From positions 1-23,659 of the forward strand of contig DATFPQ010000226.1 in the NCBI GenBank assembly GCA_035264765.1: a DNA stretch of 23,659 nucleotides, read 5' to 3'. The DNA comes from DATFPQ01 sp035264765 (lineage in GTDB: Bacteria; Actinomycetota; Actinomycetes; Actinomycetales; Angustibacteraceae). The notes beneath the pieces were generated by a model. That model had not been told where the DNA came from and searched no databases. It saw nothing but the letters and a program-made list of their open reading frames with translations. Shown here piece by piece: positions 7,956 through 16,152 of the stretch (position 1 is the first letter of the stretch; each line of letters begins with the position of its first letter). Position numbers and translations under genes: made by a program.

Positions 7956-9037
7956 AGGACGACCACCGAGCGGAGCACCTCGCCGCGGTGCATCTTGTCG
8001 AACGCGGCCTCGATGTCGCCCAGGCCGATGGTCTCGCTGACGAAGGCGTCCAGGTCGAACCGGCCCTGCCGGTAGAGGTCGATGAGCATCGGGAAGTCCC
8101 GGCTGGGCAGGCAGTCGCCGTACCAGCTGGACTTCAGCGCCCCACCGCGGCCGAAGACCTCGATCAGCGGCAGCTCGATCCTCAGGTCCGGCGTCGGGAC
8201 GCCCACCAGCACGACGGTGCCGGCCAGGTCGCGGGCGTAGAAGGCCTGCTCGTAGGTCTCCGGCCGCCCCACGGCGTCGATGACGACGTCCGCGCCGTTC
8301 CCGCCGGTGAGGTCGCGGATCGACTGGACGGCGTCGGCGCTGCGGCTGTTCAGGGTATGCGTGGCGCCGAAGCCCTCGGCCCACTTCAGCTTCCGGTCGT
8401 CGACGTCGACGGCGACGATCGTGGTGGCGCCGGCCAGCCGAGCCCCGGCGATCGCGGCGTTGCCGACCCCGCCGCACCCGATCACCGCTACGGAGTCCCC
8501 GCGCGTCACGCCGCCGGTGTTCACGGCCGCGCCGAACCCGGCCATGACGCCGCACCCGAGCAGGCCGGCGGCGGTCGCGGGCGCCTCCGGGTCCACCTTG
8601 GTGCACTGACCGGACGCGACGAGCGTCTTCTCGACGAACGCGCCGATGCCGAGGGCGGGCGACAGCTCGCCGCCGTCGGTGAGCGTCATCTTCTGCTTGG
8701 CGTTGTGGGTGTTGAAGCAGTACCAGGGCTTGCCCTTGGCGCAGGCCCGGCACTGGCCGCAGACGGCGCGCCAGTTCAGGATCACGAAGTCGCCGGGTTC
8801 GACGTCGGTGACACCCTCGCCCACGGCCTCCACGACGCCTGCCGCCTCGTGGCCGAGCAGGAACGGGAAGTCGTCGTTGATGCCGCCCTCGCGGTAGTGC
8901 AGGTCGGTGTGGCAGACACCGCAGGCCTGCACCTGCACGACGGCCTCGCCGGGGCCGGGATCGGGGACCACCACGTCGACCAGCTCGACGGGCGTCCCCT
9001 TCGCGCGGGCGACGACTCCCTTGACGGTCTGCGGCAT
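7952..9037 (-). CDS. mscR: S-(hydroxymethyl)mycothiol dehydrogenase
   Basis: A 361-residue class III-like zinc alcohol dehydrogenase. It oxidises the formaldehyde-mycothiol adduct with NAD+ and, in mycobacteria, also reduces S-nitrosomycothiol. The catalytic zinc ligands are Cys42 in CGVCHTD, the GHE histidine and a later Cys in LLGCGVM. The structural-zinc cysteine cluster is CGQCRACAKGKPWYC. The Rossmann motif IGCGGVGNAA is intact. The NTHNAKQKMTLTDG stretch fits the mycothiol-specific subgroup. The ATG at 9037 follows a GAGAGGA site, and a possible -10 box, TAGGTT, lies at 9085-9080. The first gene of a two-gene operon, divergent from cysS. Its presence implies that the host makes mycothiol. 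Confidence 0.93.
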   Translation of the reverse strand: MPQTVKGVVARAKGTPVELVDVVVPDPGPGEAVVQVQACGVCHTDLHYREGGINDDFPFLLGHEAAGVVEAVGEGVTDVEPGDFVILNWRAVCGQCRACAKGKPWYCFNTHNAKQKMTLTDGGELSPALGIGAFVEKTLVASGQCTKVDPEAPATAAGLLGCGVMAGFGAAVNTGGVTRGDSVAVIGCGGVGNAAIAGARLAGATTIVAVDVDDRKLKWAEGFGATHTLNSRSADAVQSIRDLTGGNGADVVIDAVGRPETYEQAFYARDLAGTVVLVGVPTPDLRIELPLIEVFGRGGALKSSWYGDCLPSRDFPMLIDLYRQGRFDLDAFVSETIGLGDIEAAFDKMHRGEVLRSVVVL

Positions 9038-9140
9038 GGCGGCGTGGTCCTCTCGTCCGGCGACTGCGGCGTCGTGGAGAACCTAGCCGGTCGTCACCGG
9101 GCGCCCTTGCCGAGGTGCGCTGCCCTCTGCGGGCCGCCGG

Positions 9141-9153
9141 TAACCTTGCCGGG
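9141..9153 (+). promoter_or_regulatory. Leaderless promoter of cysS
   Basis: A TAACCT -10 box (9141-9146) is followed after 6 nt by the GTG start codon. Transcription would begin at or next to the start codon. There is no ribosome site and no clear -35 box. This is a known leaderless arrangement in actinobacteria. Confidence 0.55.
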
Positions 9154-10583
9154 TGAACCTGCGCCTGTACGACACCGCGACCCGCGAGCTGCGCGACTTC
9201 GAGCCGCTGCAGCCCGGCCACGTGGGCATGTACGTGTGCGGCCTGACCGTCCAGGGCTCCCCGCACATCGGGCATGTCCGGTTCACGGTGGCGTTCGACG
9301 TGCTGCGCCGGTGGCTCGAGCGGGGGCACGGCTACGAGGTCACGATGATCCGCAACGTGACCGACGTCGACGACAAGATCCTGCAGAAGTCGGCGGCCGC
9401 GGGCCGGCCCTGGTGGGCGTGGGCGATGCAGCACGAGCGCGAGACGACGGCGGCGCTGGATGCGCTCGGCGTGCTGCCGCCGACCTACGAGCCGCGGGCC
9501 ACCGGGCACGTGCCGGAGATGGTCGAGCTGATGCAGACGCTGGTCGAGCGCGGCCACGCCTACCCCGGTGGACCGGGGGACGTGTACTTCGACGTCCACT
9601 CGTGGCCTGCGTACGGCGAGCTCACCCATCAGCGCCTCGACGACATGAACCCTGCGGACGACGCCGACCCCGGCGACAAGAGGGACCCCCGCGACTTCGC
9701 GCTGTGGAAGGGCACCAAGCCGGAGGACCCAGCGACGGCGAGCTGGCCGACGCCGTACGGGCGCGGGCGCCCGGGTTGGCACCTCGAGTGCTCGGCGATG
9801 GCGCGCAAGTACCTGGGTGACACGTTCGACATCCACGGCGGCGGCATCGACCTGCGGTTCCCGCACCACGAGAACGAGCAGGCGCAGTCGAGGGCGGCGG
9901 GACTCGGCTTCGCCCGGTACTGGCTGCACAACGCCTGGGTCACGCTGGGCGGCGAGAAGATGAGCAAGTCGCTCGGCAACTCGCTCATCGTCTCGAACCT
10001 GCTGGAGACCGTGCGGCCGCTGGTGCTGCGGTACTACCTCGGCGCCGCGCACTACCGCTCCACCATCGAGTACCGCCCGGAGTCGTTGCGGGAGGCCGAG
10101 GCGGCCGTGGAGCGCATCGAGAGCTTCCTGCGCCGTGCCGCGCCGGCGGCCGACGGGGTCCCGCGAGTTGAGGAGTGGCCAAAGGCCTTCGCCGAGGCGC
10201 TGGACGACGACCTCAACGTCTCCGGGGCGCTGGCCGTGGTTCACGAGACGGTGCGAGCCGGCAACACGGCGCTGGACGAGGGCGATGACGCGAAGGCAAC
10301 GCTTGCGTTCGCGCAGGTCGTTGCAATGACCGACGTACTGGGCGTGAACCCGCTGGACCCGCTGTGGAGCGGCGGTTCGGCGACCGACACGCGCGCCGAG
10401 GATGCGCTCGACGCCCTGGTGCGCGCCGAGCTGGATGCTCGGCAGGCGGCCCGCAAGGCGCGCGACTTCCTGACGGCGGACGCCGTGCGCGACCGGTTGA
10501 CCGCCGCTGGGATCGTCGTGGAGGACACCCCTGACGGGGCGCGCTGGTCACTGGCGCGGCCCTCCGAGCGAGAGGACGCATGA
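9153..10583 (+). CDS. cysS: Cysteinyl-tRNA synthetase
   Basis: This class I synthetase charges tRNA-Cys. The 476 residues include the HIGH signature as PHIGHVR (His38-His41) and KMSKS as EKMSKSLGN (268-276). Zinc ligands include Cys29 in YVCGLT, the HLECSAM cysteine and the HHENE histidine. The C-terminal part is the DALR-type helical domain ending in AVRDRLTAAGIVVEDT. The start is GTG at 9153, apparently leaderless. The paralogue MshC (mycothiol ligase) is shorter and lacks this long C-terminal tail, so CysS is preferred. Its stop overlaps the rlmB start (ATGA), making the two genes coupled, as in other actinobacteria. Confidence 0.96.
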   Translation: MNLRLYDTATRELRDFEPLQPGHVGMYVCGLTVQGSPHIGHVRFTVAFDVLRRWLERGHGYEVTMIRNVTDVDDKILQKSAAAGRPWWAWAMQHERETTAALDALGVLPPTYEPRATGHVPEMVELMQTLVERGHAYPGGPGDVYFDVHSWPAYGELTHQRLDDMNPADDADPGDKRDPRDFALWKGTKPEDPATASWPTPYGRGRPGWHLECSAMARKYLGDTFDIHGGGIDLRFPHHENEQAQSRAAGLGFARYWLHNAWVTLGGEKMSKSLGNSLIVSNLLETVRPLVLRYYLGAAHYRSTIEYRPESLREAEAAVERIESFLRRAAPAADGVPRVEEWPKAFAEALDDDLNVSGALAVVHETVRAGNTALDEGDDAKATLAFAQVVAMTDVLGVNPLDPLWSGGSATDTRAEDALDALVRAELDARQAARKARDFLTADAVRDRLTAAGIVVEDTPDGARWSLARPSEREDA

Positions 10584-11623
10584 TGGCCGGGAACTCACAG
10601 CGCCGAGGGGCCGTGCGGAAGGGCGCGTCCCGCAAGGGACCGACCGTCGGGTCGGGGGGCCAGAGCCGAAGGGGCCTGAAGGGCAAGGGTCCTACGCCGA
10701 AGGCGGTCGACCGTGAGAAGCACGTCGCGGCGAAGAAGCGACGGGCCGCGGAACGTCGAGACGACGCGCTCGCCAAGGGCCGTGGCGCCGGAAGCCGCTC
10801 GACCGGGGCGCCGGGCACCCGCCGTCCCTCGCGCCCGCCGGCCGGAGGGTCGCGTGGCGGCCGCACCGGCCGGGCCTCGAGCGAGATGGTGGCGGGGCGC
10901 AACAGCGTCGTGGAGGCGCTGCGAGCGGACGTACCCGTGGCGACCATGTACGTCGCCGGACGCATCGACGTGGACGACCGGGTGCGCGAGGCGCTGAAGA
11001 CCGCGCAGCAGCGGGGGATCCCGCTGCTGGAGACGCCGCGCGGCGAGCTCGACCGGTTGACCGACGGCGCCATCCACCAGGGCCTGGCCCTGCAGGTGCC
11101 TCCGTACGCGTACGCGCACCCGGACGACCTGCTGGACGCCGCGTCCGACGCCGGTCAGGCCGCCCTCATCGTCGCCCTCGACGGCGTCACCGACCCGCGC
11201 AACCTCGGTGCCATCGTCCGGTCGACGGCGGCCTTCGGTGGGCATGGCGTGCTGGTCCCGGAGCGCCGGGCCGCCGGCATGACGGCGTCCGCCTGGAAGA
11301 CCTCGGCCGGTGCCGCGGCGCGCGTCCCCGTGGCCCGCGCCACGAACCTCACCCGGGCGCTGGAGCAGCTGAAGAAGGCGGGCTGCTTCGTGGTGGGCCT
11401 TGACGCGGACGGCGACGTCGACCTTCCGCACCTGGCCATGGCGCACGACCCGCTCATCCTCGTCGTCGGGTCCGAGGGCAAGGGGCTGTCCCGACTCGTC
11501 CGGGAGACCTGCGACGTCATCGTCTCGATCCCCATGCACGCCGCGACGGAGTCGCTCAACGCCGGGGTCGCCGCCGGCGTCGCGCTCTACGAGGTCGCCC
11601 GGCGGCGGACGCACGGCGGTTGA
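10580..11623 (+). CDS. rlmB: 23S rRNA (guanosine-2'-O-)-methyltransferase, SpoU/TrmH family
   Basis: A 347-residue SPOUT methyltransferase. Residues 1 to about 100 form a very basic Lys/Arg/Gly/Pro-rich extension, likely to contact rRNA. Next come the L30e-like substrate-binding domain, beginning AGRNSVVEAL, and the knotted catalytic domain. Motif 1 is LDGVTDPRNLGAIVRS, motif 2 LILVVGSEGKGLSR and motif 3 IPMHAATESLNAGVAAGVALYE. The ATG at 10580 overlaps the cysS stop; a second ATG follows immediately at 10583. GAGAGGA upstream serves as the ribosome site. In M. tuberculosis the equivalent Rv3579c also follows cysS1. The exact target nucleotide, G2251 in E. coli RlmB, is inferred from family and order. 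Confidence 0.92.
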   Translation: MMAGNSQRRGAVRKGASRKGPTVGSGGQSRRGLKGKGPTPKAVDREKHVAAKKRRAAERRDDALAKGRGAGSRSTGAPGTRRPSRPPAGGSRGGRTGRASSEMVAGRNSVVEALRADVPVATMYVAGRIDVDDRVREALKTAQQRGIPLLETPRGELDRLTDGAIHQGLALQVPPYAYAHPDDLLDAASDAGQAALIVALDGVTDPRNLGAIVRSTAAFGGHGVLVPERRAAGMTASAWKTSAGAAARVPVARATNLTRALEQLKKAGCFVVGLDADGDVDLPHLAMAHDPLILVVGSEGKGLSRLVRETCDVIVSIPMHAATESLNAGVAAGVALYEVARRRTHGG

Positions 11624-11648
11624 GCGAGGCCGCGGCTCGGTCGTCCAG

Positions 11649-11674
11649 CCTTCGGGTCAGCCCTTCGGGTCAGC
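11649..11674. repeat. 13-bp tandem duplication at the DUF4032 gene end
   Basis: CCTTCGGGTCAGC occurs twice in direct succession. The second copy contains the stop codon of the DUF4032 gene (11670-11672 on the minus strand). It looks like a recent slippage duplication in the 46-nt gap between two convergent genes. Confidence 0.7.
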
Positions 11675-12926
11675 CCGCGGGCGGGGCGATGACCGGGATG
11701 GCGCGAGTGTCGACGCCGAGCACGGCCTTCTCGTCCGGCTTGCTGGGCAGGACCTCGCGCACGTAGTCGTCGACGACCTCGGACAGCGGGACGTCACGGC
11801 CTCGGCGCTCGGACATGTACCAGCGGTGCTCGAGCACCTCGTGGAAGATCTCGGCCGGCTCCAGCTTGGTGCTGAGCTGGCGCGGAACGGCGCGGACGAC
11901 GGCCTCGAACACGTTCGTCAGCCAGTCGTGGGCCACGATCTCCTCACTGTCGCCCTGCCGGTCGGCGGCCGCCCGGTAGGAGTCGAGGTCGTTCAGCAGC
12001 CGGCGGGCCTGGTTCTCGCCGACGTCCAGTCCGGTCAGCCGTAGCAGCCGCCGCGAGTGGTGCCCGGCGTCGACGACCTTCGGCTGGATCTGCACCGACG
12101 CGCCGTCGATGTCGGTGGAGATGGACAGCTCCCCGACGTCGAAGCCGAGGTCGTTCAGGCGCCGGATGCGCGCGTCGACCCGCCAGCGGTCACCGTGCTC
12201 GAACGACTCCGGAGCGGTCAGCTCGTCCCACAGCGGCCGGTAGCGCTCGACGATCCGCTGCCCGAGGTGGACGGCGTCCACCTCCTCGTCGAGCAGGCCG
12301 CCCGCCTGCAGGTCCATCAGCTCTCCGGCGATGTTGACCCGGGCGATCTCCAGGTCGTGCTCACGCTGGCCGTTGGAGAGCCTTTCGTGCAGCTCGCCAG
12401 TCTCGGCGTCCACCAGGTACGCCGCGAACGCCCCGGCGTCCCGGCGGAACAGCGTGTTGGACAGCGAGACGTCACCCCAGAAGAAGCCGGTCAGGTGCAG
12501 CCGGACGAGCAGCGCCGCCAGCGCGTCGACCAGCCGGCTGGCGGTGTCCGGCCGCAGCGACTGGCTGAACAGCGCGCGGTAGGGCAACGAGAACTGCAGG
12601 TGCCGGGTGATGAGCACGGGGTCCAGCGGGGTGCCGTCGTTCGCGCACCGACCCGTGATCACGCCGAACGCCTCGACCGACGGCACGTCGAGCCGGGTCA
12701 GCAACCGGAGCAGCCCGTACTCACGGCGGGCGAGGTCCTCACCGATCTCCTTGATCGCGACGACCTGCCCGGACAGCCGGGCGAAGCGCACGACGTGCCG
12801 GGAGATGCCACGGGGAAGGGCCGCCAGCGTCTCGGCCGGCCACTCCTCCAGGGGGATCTCCCACGGAAGGTCCAGCAGGCCGGGGTCGGGAGCGGCGGCC
12901 GTGATCTGCAGCGCCGGGGGCGTCAT
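11670..12926 (-). CDS. DUF4032 protein with LPS-kinase-like fold
   Basis: A 418-residue protein matching the actinobacterial DUF4032 family; its function is unknown. The first half looks like a small protein-kinase fold. VVAIKEIGE supplies a VAIK-type lysine near residue 57, GFFWGDVSLSNTLF around 170-183 resembles the catalytic loop (HxD...N), and AYLVDAETGEL resembles the metal-binding DFG region with Asp followed by Ala-Glu. The C-terminal half, including the segment on LDVGENQARRLLNDL, is the conserved DUF4032 part. The ATG at 12926 has no ribosome site; CAGCAT 6 nt before it may be a leaderless -10 box. It follows msiK on the same strand but is separated from it by a strong hairpin. Confidence 0.82.
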   Translation of the reverse strand: MTPPALQITAAAPDPGLLDLPWEIPLEEWPAETLAALPRGISRHVVRFARLSGQVVAIKEIGEDLARREYGLLRLLTRLDVPSVEAFGVITGRCANDGTPLDPVLITRHLQFSLPYRALFSQSLRPDTASRLVDALAALLVRLHLTGFFWGDVSLSNTLFRRDAGAFAAYLVDAETGELHERLSNGQREHDLEIARVNIAGELMDLQAGGLLDEEVDAVHLGQRIVERYRPLWDELTAPESFEHGDRWRVDARIRRLNDLGFDVGELSISTDIDGASVQIQPKVVDAGHHSRRLLRLTGLDVGENQARRLLNDLDSYRAAADRQGDSEEIVAHDWLTNVFEAVVRAVPRQLSTKLEPAEIFHEVLEHRWYMSERRGRDVPLSEVVDDYVREVLPSKPDEKAVLGVDTRAIPVIAPPAG

Positions 12927-12963
12927 GGCCCCATGCTGCCATGGCCGCGTCCCCCGAACGCCA

Positions 12964-12999
12964 GACGGCCGCCCCCTCCGTGCGGAGGGAGCGGCCGTC
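12964..12999 (-). terminator. Strong hairpin terminator after msiK
   Basis: The stem has 9 bp (GACGGCCGC/GCGGCCGTC), one C-A mismatch and 6 more bp (CCCTCC/GGAGGG), closed by a GTGC loop. It lies 17 nt past the msiK stop and has no U-run, as is usual in high-GC actinobacteria. It should separate msiK from the DUF4032 gene. Confidence 0.75.
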
Positions 13000-13015
13000 G
13001 GGTTGCAGGTGGTGG

Positions 13016-14098
<1,083 letters not shown>

Positions 14099-14117
14099 GA
14101 CGGGGTCCATCCCTTCA

Positions 14118-14165
14118 CCGGCAGGAACGTGCCGGACGATCCGAGTGGAGGGTTTCGTCGTCCGG
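14118..14165 (-). promoter_or_regulatory. Mutually exclusive hairpins in the msiK leader
   Basis: In the transcript, CCGGACGA (14165-14158) can pair with TCGTCCGG (14139-14132). Alternatively CCGGCA (14135-14130) can pair with TGCCGG (14123-14118), directly before the ribosome site. The two stems share 14132-14135 and so cannot both form in full. Confidence 0.4.
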
Positions 14166-14173
14166 GAGAGCCC

Positions 14174-14200
14174 CGCACGACGTCGTGCGCACGTAAGGTA
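14174..14200 (-). promoter_or_regulatory. msiK promoter -10 box with 16-bp palindrome at the start site
   Basis: A TACCTT -10 box on the minus strand (14200-14195) is followed by the perfect palindrome CGCACGACGTCGTGCG (14174-14189). The palindrome would cover the transcription start, a normal place for a repressor operator. No clear -35 box is seen. Confidence 0.45.
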
Positions 14201-14234
14201 CCCCGCGCCTCGCGGTTGACACCAGATTTCATGC

Positions 14235-14266
14235 AAAACGGTTTTCTCGGGTGCGCTCGCTAAGAT
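14235..14266 (+). promoter_or_regulatory. LacI-type operator and -10 box of the regulator gene
   Basis: AAAAC-G-GTTTT (14235-14245) is a perfect palindrome around a central base. It resembles LacI-family sugar operators with A-rich and T-rich arms around CG. A TAAGAT -10 box follows at 14261-14266, so bound repressor would cover the -35 region of its own gene. The site also lies upstream of the msiK promoter. Confidence 0.5.
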
Positions 14267-14296
14267 CGCGCTCACCGGCGACGGAGGGCGGCAGGG

Positions 14297-15310
14297 ATGC
14301 GCGCGCGGCTGGCCGACATCGCGGTCCAGGCGGGGGTGAGCGAGGCAACGATCAGCCGAGTGCTGAACGGTCGTCCCGGCGTCGCCGAGAACACGCGCCA
14401 GTCGGTGCTCACCGCCCTGGACGTCCTCGGCTACGAGCGTCCCAGCCGGCTGCGCCGCAAGAGCGCCGGGCTGGTCGGCCTGGTCGTGCCCGAGCTCACC
14501 AACCCGATCTTCCCCGCCTTCGCCCAGGTCATCGAGACCGCGCTGGCCCAGCACGGGTACACGCCGGTGCTGTGCACCCAGACGCCCGGCGGCGTCCACG
14601 AGGACGACTACACGCAGATGCTCCTCGAGCGCAGCGTCAGCGGAATCGTCTTCGTCTCCGGCATGCACGCCGACACCCGCGCGGACCATCAGCGCTACCG
14701 GCAGCTGGTCGAGCGCGGGCTGCCGATCGTCCTGGTCAACGGGTACGCGGACGACGTCGACGCACCGTTCGTGTCCTGCGACGACCACGCGGCGAGCGCG
14801 CTCGCGGTGCGGCACCTGGTCGACCTCGGGCACACCCACATCGGCCTGGCGGTGGGACCCGACCGGTTCGTTCCCGCCATCCGCAAGGTGGCCGGCTTCC
14901 GCGAGGCGATGGCCGCGCTCGTCGGCCCCGCCGAGCCGTGCATCGAGCGGTCGCTGTTCACGGTCGAGGGCGGGCAGGCGGCGGCCGCCCGGCTGATCGA
15001 GCACGGCTGCACCGCCGTCGTCTGCGGCTCGGACCTGATGGCGCTCGGTGCCGTCCGCGCGGCCCGGTCGAGAGGGCTGCGGGTCCCCGAGGACGTGTCA
15101 GTGGTCGGCTACGACGACTCGGTGCTGGTCGCCTTCACGGACCCGCCGTTGACGACGCTGCGCCAGTCCGTGCAGGAGATGGGGGAGGCGGCGGTGGGCG
15201 CGCTCGTCGACGAGATCTCCGGCCAGCCGGCGCCGCGCGCGGAGTACGTCTTCCGCCCGGACCTCGTCGTCCGGGGGTCTACCGGGTCGGCGCCGCGGCG
15301 TGCCCGCTGA
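14297..15310 (+). CDS. LacI-family transcriptional regulator
   Basis: A 337-residue sugar-responsive repressor. Residues about 4-50 hold the LacI helix-turn-helix and hinge: LADIAVQAGVSEATISRVLNG, followed by the hinge region ending LGYERPS. From about 58, GLVGLVVPELTNPIF begins the periplasmic-binding-protein-like effector domain, continuing through the typical FVSGM, GFREAM and SVVGYDDS segments. The ATG at 14297 follows a GGAGGG ribosome site. It diverges from msiK across 198 bp that contain a LacI-like operator, so control of msiK and of itself is likely. The effector sugar cannot be read from the sequence. It converges on otsB. Confidence 0.9.
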   Translation: MRARLADIAVQAGVSEATISRVLNGRPGVAENTRQSVLTALDVLGYERPSRLRRKSAGLVGLVVPELTNPIFPAFAQVIETALAQHGYTPVLCTQTPGGVHEDDYTQMLLERSVSGIVFVSGMHADTRADHQRYRQLVERGLPIVLVNGYADDVDAPFVSCDDHAASALAVRHLVDLGHTHIGLAVGPDRFVPAIRKVAGFREAMAALVGPAEPCIERSLFTVEGGQAAAARLIEHGCTAVVCGSDLMALGAVRAARSRGLRVPEDVSVVGYDDSVLVAFTDPPLTTLRQSVQEMGEAAVGALVDEISGQPAPRAEYVFRPDLVVRGSTGSAPRRAR

Positions 15311-15336
15311 CGCGCCGGACCTCTGCGGGGTCAGCG
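15305..15336. terminator. Possible bidirectional terminator between lacI-type gene and otsB
   Basis: A 7-bp inverted repeat (CGCTGAC/GTCAGCG) spans the 20-nt gap between the convergent genes and includes both stop codons. The inner CCG/CGG can extend the stem. There is no U-run. Stem strength is moderate. Confidence 0.4.
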
Positions 15337-16152
15337 CTCGCCGGCGCCGGACCCGTCGGCGCGCAGCAGGTCCAGCAGCGCGCGCAGCAGCTCCCGCACA
15401 GCCGCCGGCGAGTCGACCCGGTGTCGGGCCGCGGTAGCGCCCTCGCCGACCTTGACGCCGACGTCGGAGGGTCCCAGCGACGAGAGGACGGTCTCGTCCG
15501 TGACGTCGTCACCGACGTAGAGCACCCCAGTCACGCCGAGCGCCTCCCGCAGCCCCTGGACGGCCACGCCCTTGGTGCTCTCGGTGACGGCGACCTCGAC
15601 GACCTCCTTGCCGCGGGTCACGAACACGCCCCCGATGGCCCCGACCGCTCCCAGCGCCTCGTCGGTCGCCTCGGTGGCTCGGTCCCGCCCCACCTGGCGG
15701 GTGTGCAGGACGCCCGCGCTGGGCTTCGTCTCGACCCGCGCGCCCTCGTACCGGGCTGCCACATCGCCCAGCGCCTCGACCACGCGGTCCAGCCGGCTGC
15801 GCGCCTCGGCGTCCAGCTCGGGCGGCGGGGCACCGTCCAGCTCGGCGCCGTGGCTGCCGACGAGCAGCACGCCGGGGACGTCCCCGAGGCCGCTGAGGGC
15901 CGCCAGGTCGTCCCGCGCCCGGCCGGACACCAGCGCCACGGTCACGCCGTCCACCCCCGCCAGCTCCTCGACGAGGCGCCGGACGCCGGCCAGCGGACGC
16001 GCGTCCTCGGGACGCTCGACGATGGGCGCCAGCACGCCGTCGAAGTCCAGCGCCAACAGCACCGGCAGGCGCCCGCACAGCTCGCGGGCCGCAGTCATCA
16101 GCTCGTCGGGCAGGCCCGCCGACGTCGCGGCCGCGGGCTGCGAAGGAGTCAC
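15331..16152 (-). CDS. otsB: Trehalose-6-phosphate phosphatase
   Basis: A 273-residue HAD-superfamily phosphatase that converts trehalose 6-phosphate to trehalose. HAD motif I is LALDFDGVLAPI, with the nucleophile and acid-base aspartates; motif II is VALVSGRARDD; motif IV is VGDDVTDE. The GTG start at 16152 overlaps the otsA stop (GTGA), so translation is coupled to otsA. Length and order match the standard OtsB of the OtsA-OtsB trehalose pathway, used for osmoprotection, desiccation and carbon storage. It ends 20 nt from the LacI-type gene. Confidence 0.93.
   Translation of the reverse strand: MTPSQPAAATSAGLPDELMTAARELCGRLPVLLALDFDGVLAPIVERPEDARPLAGVRRLVEELAGVDGVTVALVSGRARDDLAALSGLGDVPGVLLVGSHGAELDGAPPPELDAEARSRLDRVVEALGDVAARYEGARVETKPSAGVLHTRQVGRDRATEATDEALGAVGAIGGVFVTRGKEVVEVAVTESTKGVAVQGLREALGVTGVLYVGDDVTDETVLSSLGPSDVGVKVGEGATAARHRVDSPAAVRELLRALLDLLRADGSGAGER

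Noticed and set aside
7956..10244. Minus-strand open frame extending the hydrolase far upstream
   Set aside because: The extension overlaps mscR in another frame and cysS antisense. The hydrolase starts at GTG 7955, coupled to the mscR stop.
9153..10583. MshC (mycothiol ligase) as an alternative to CysS
   Set aside because: The protein is longer than MshC, has the DALR-type C-terminus and sits before rlmB, as cysS does in other actinobacteria.
14111..15004. N-terminal extension of the msiK frame across the LacI-type gene
   Set aside because: It has no similarity to ABC ATPases and lies opposite a clear LacI coding region. The family start at MATVTF and the promoter signals fit a start near 14098.
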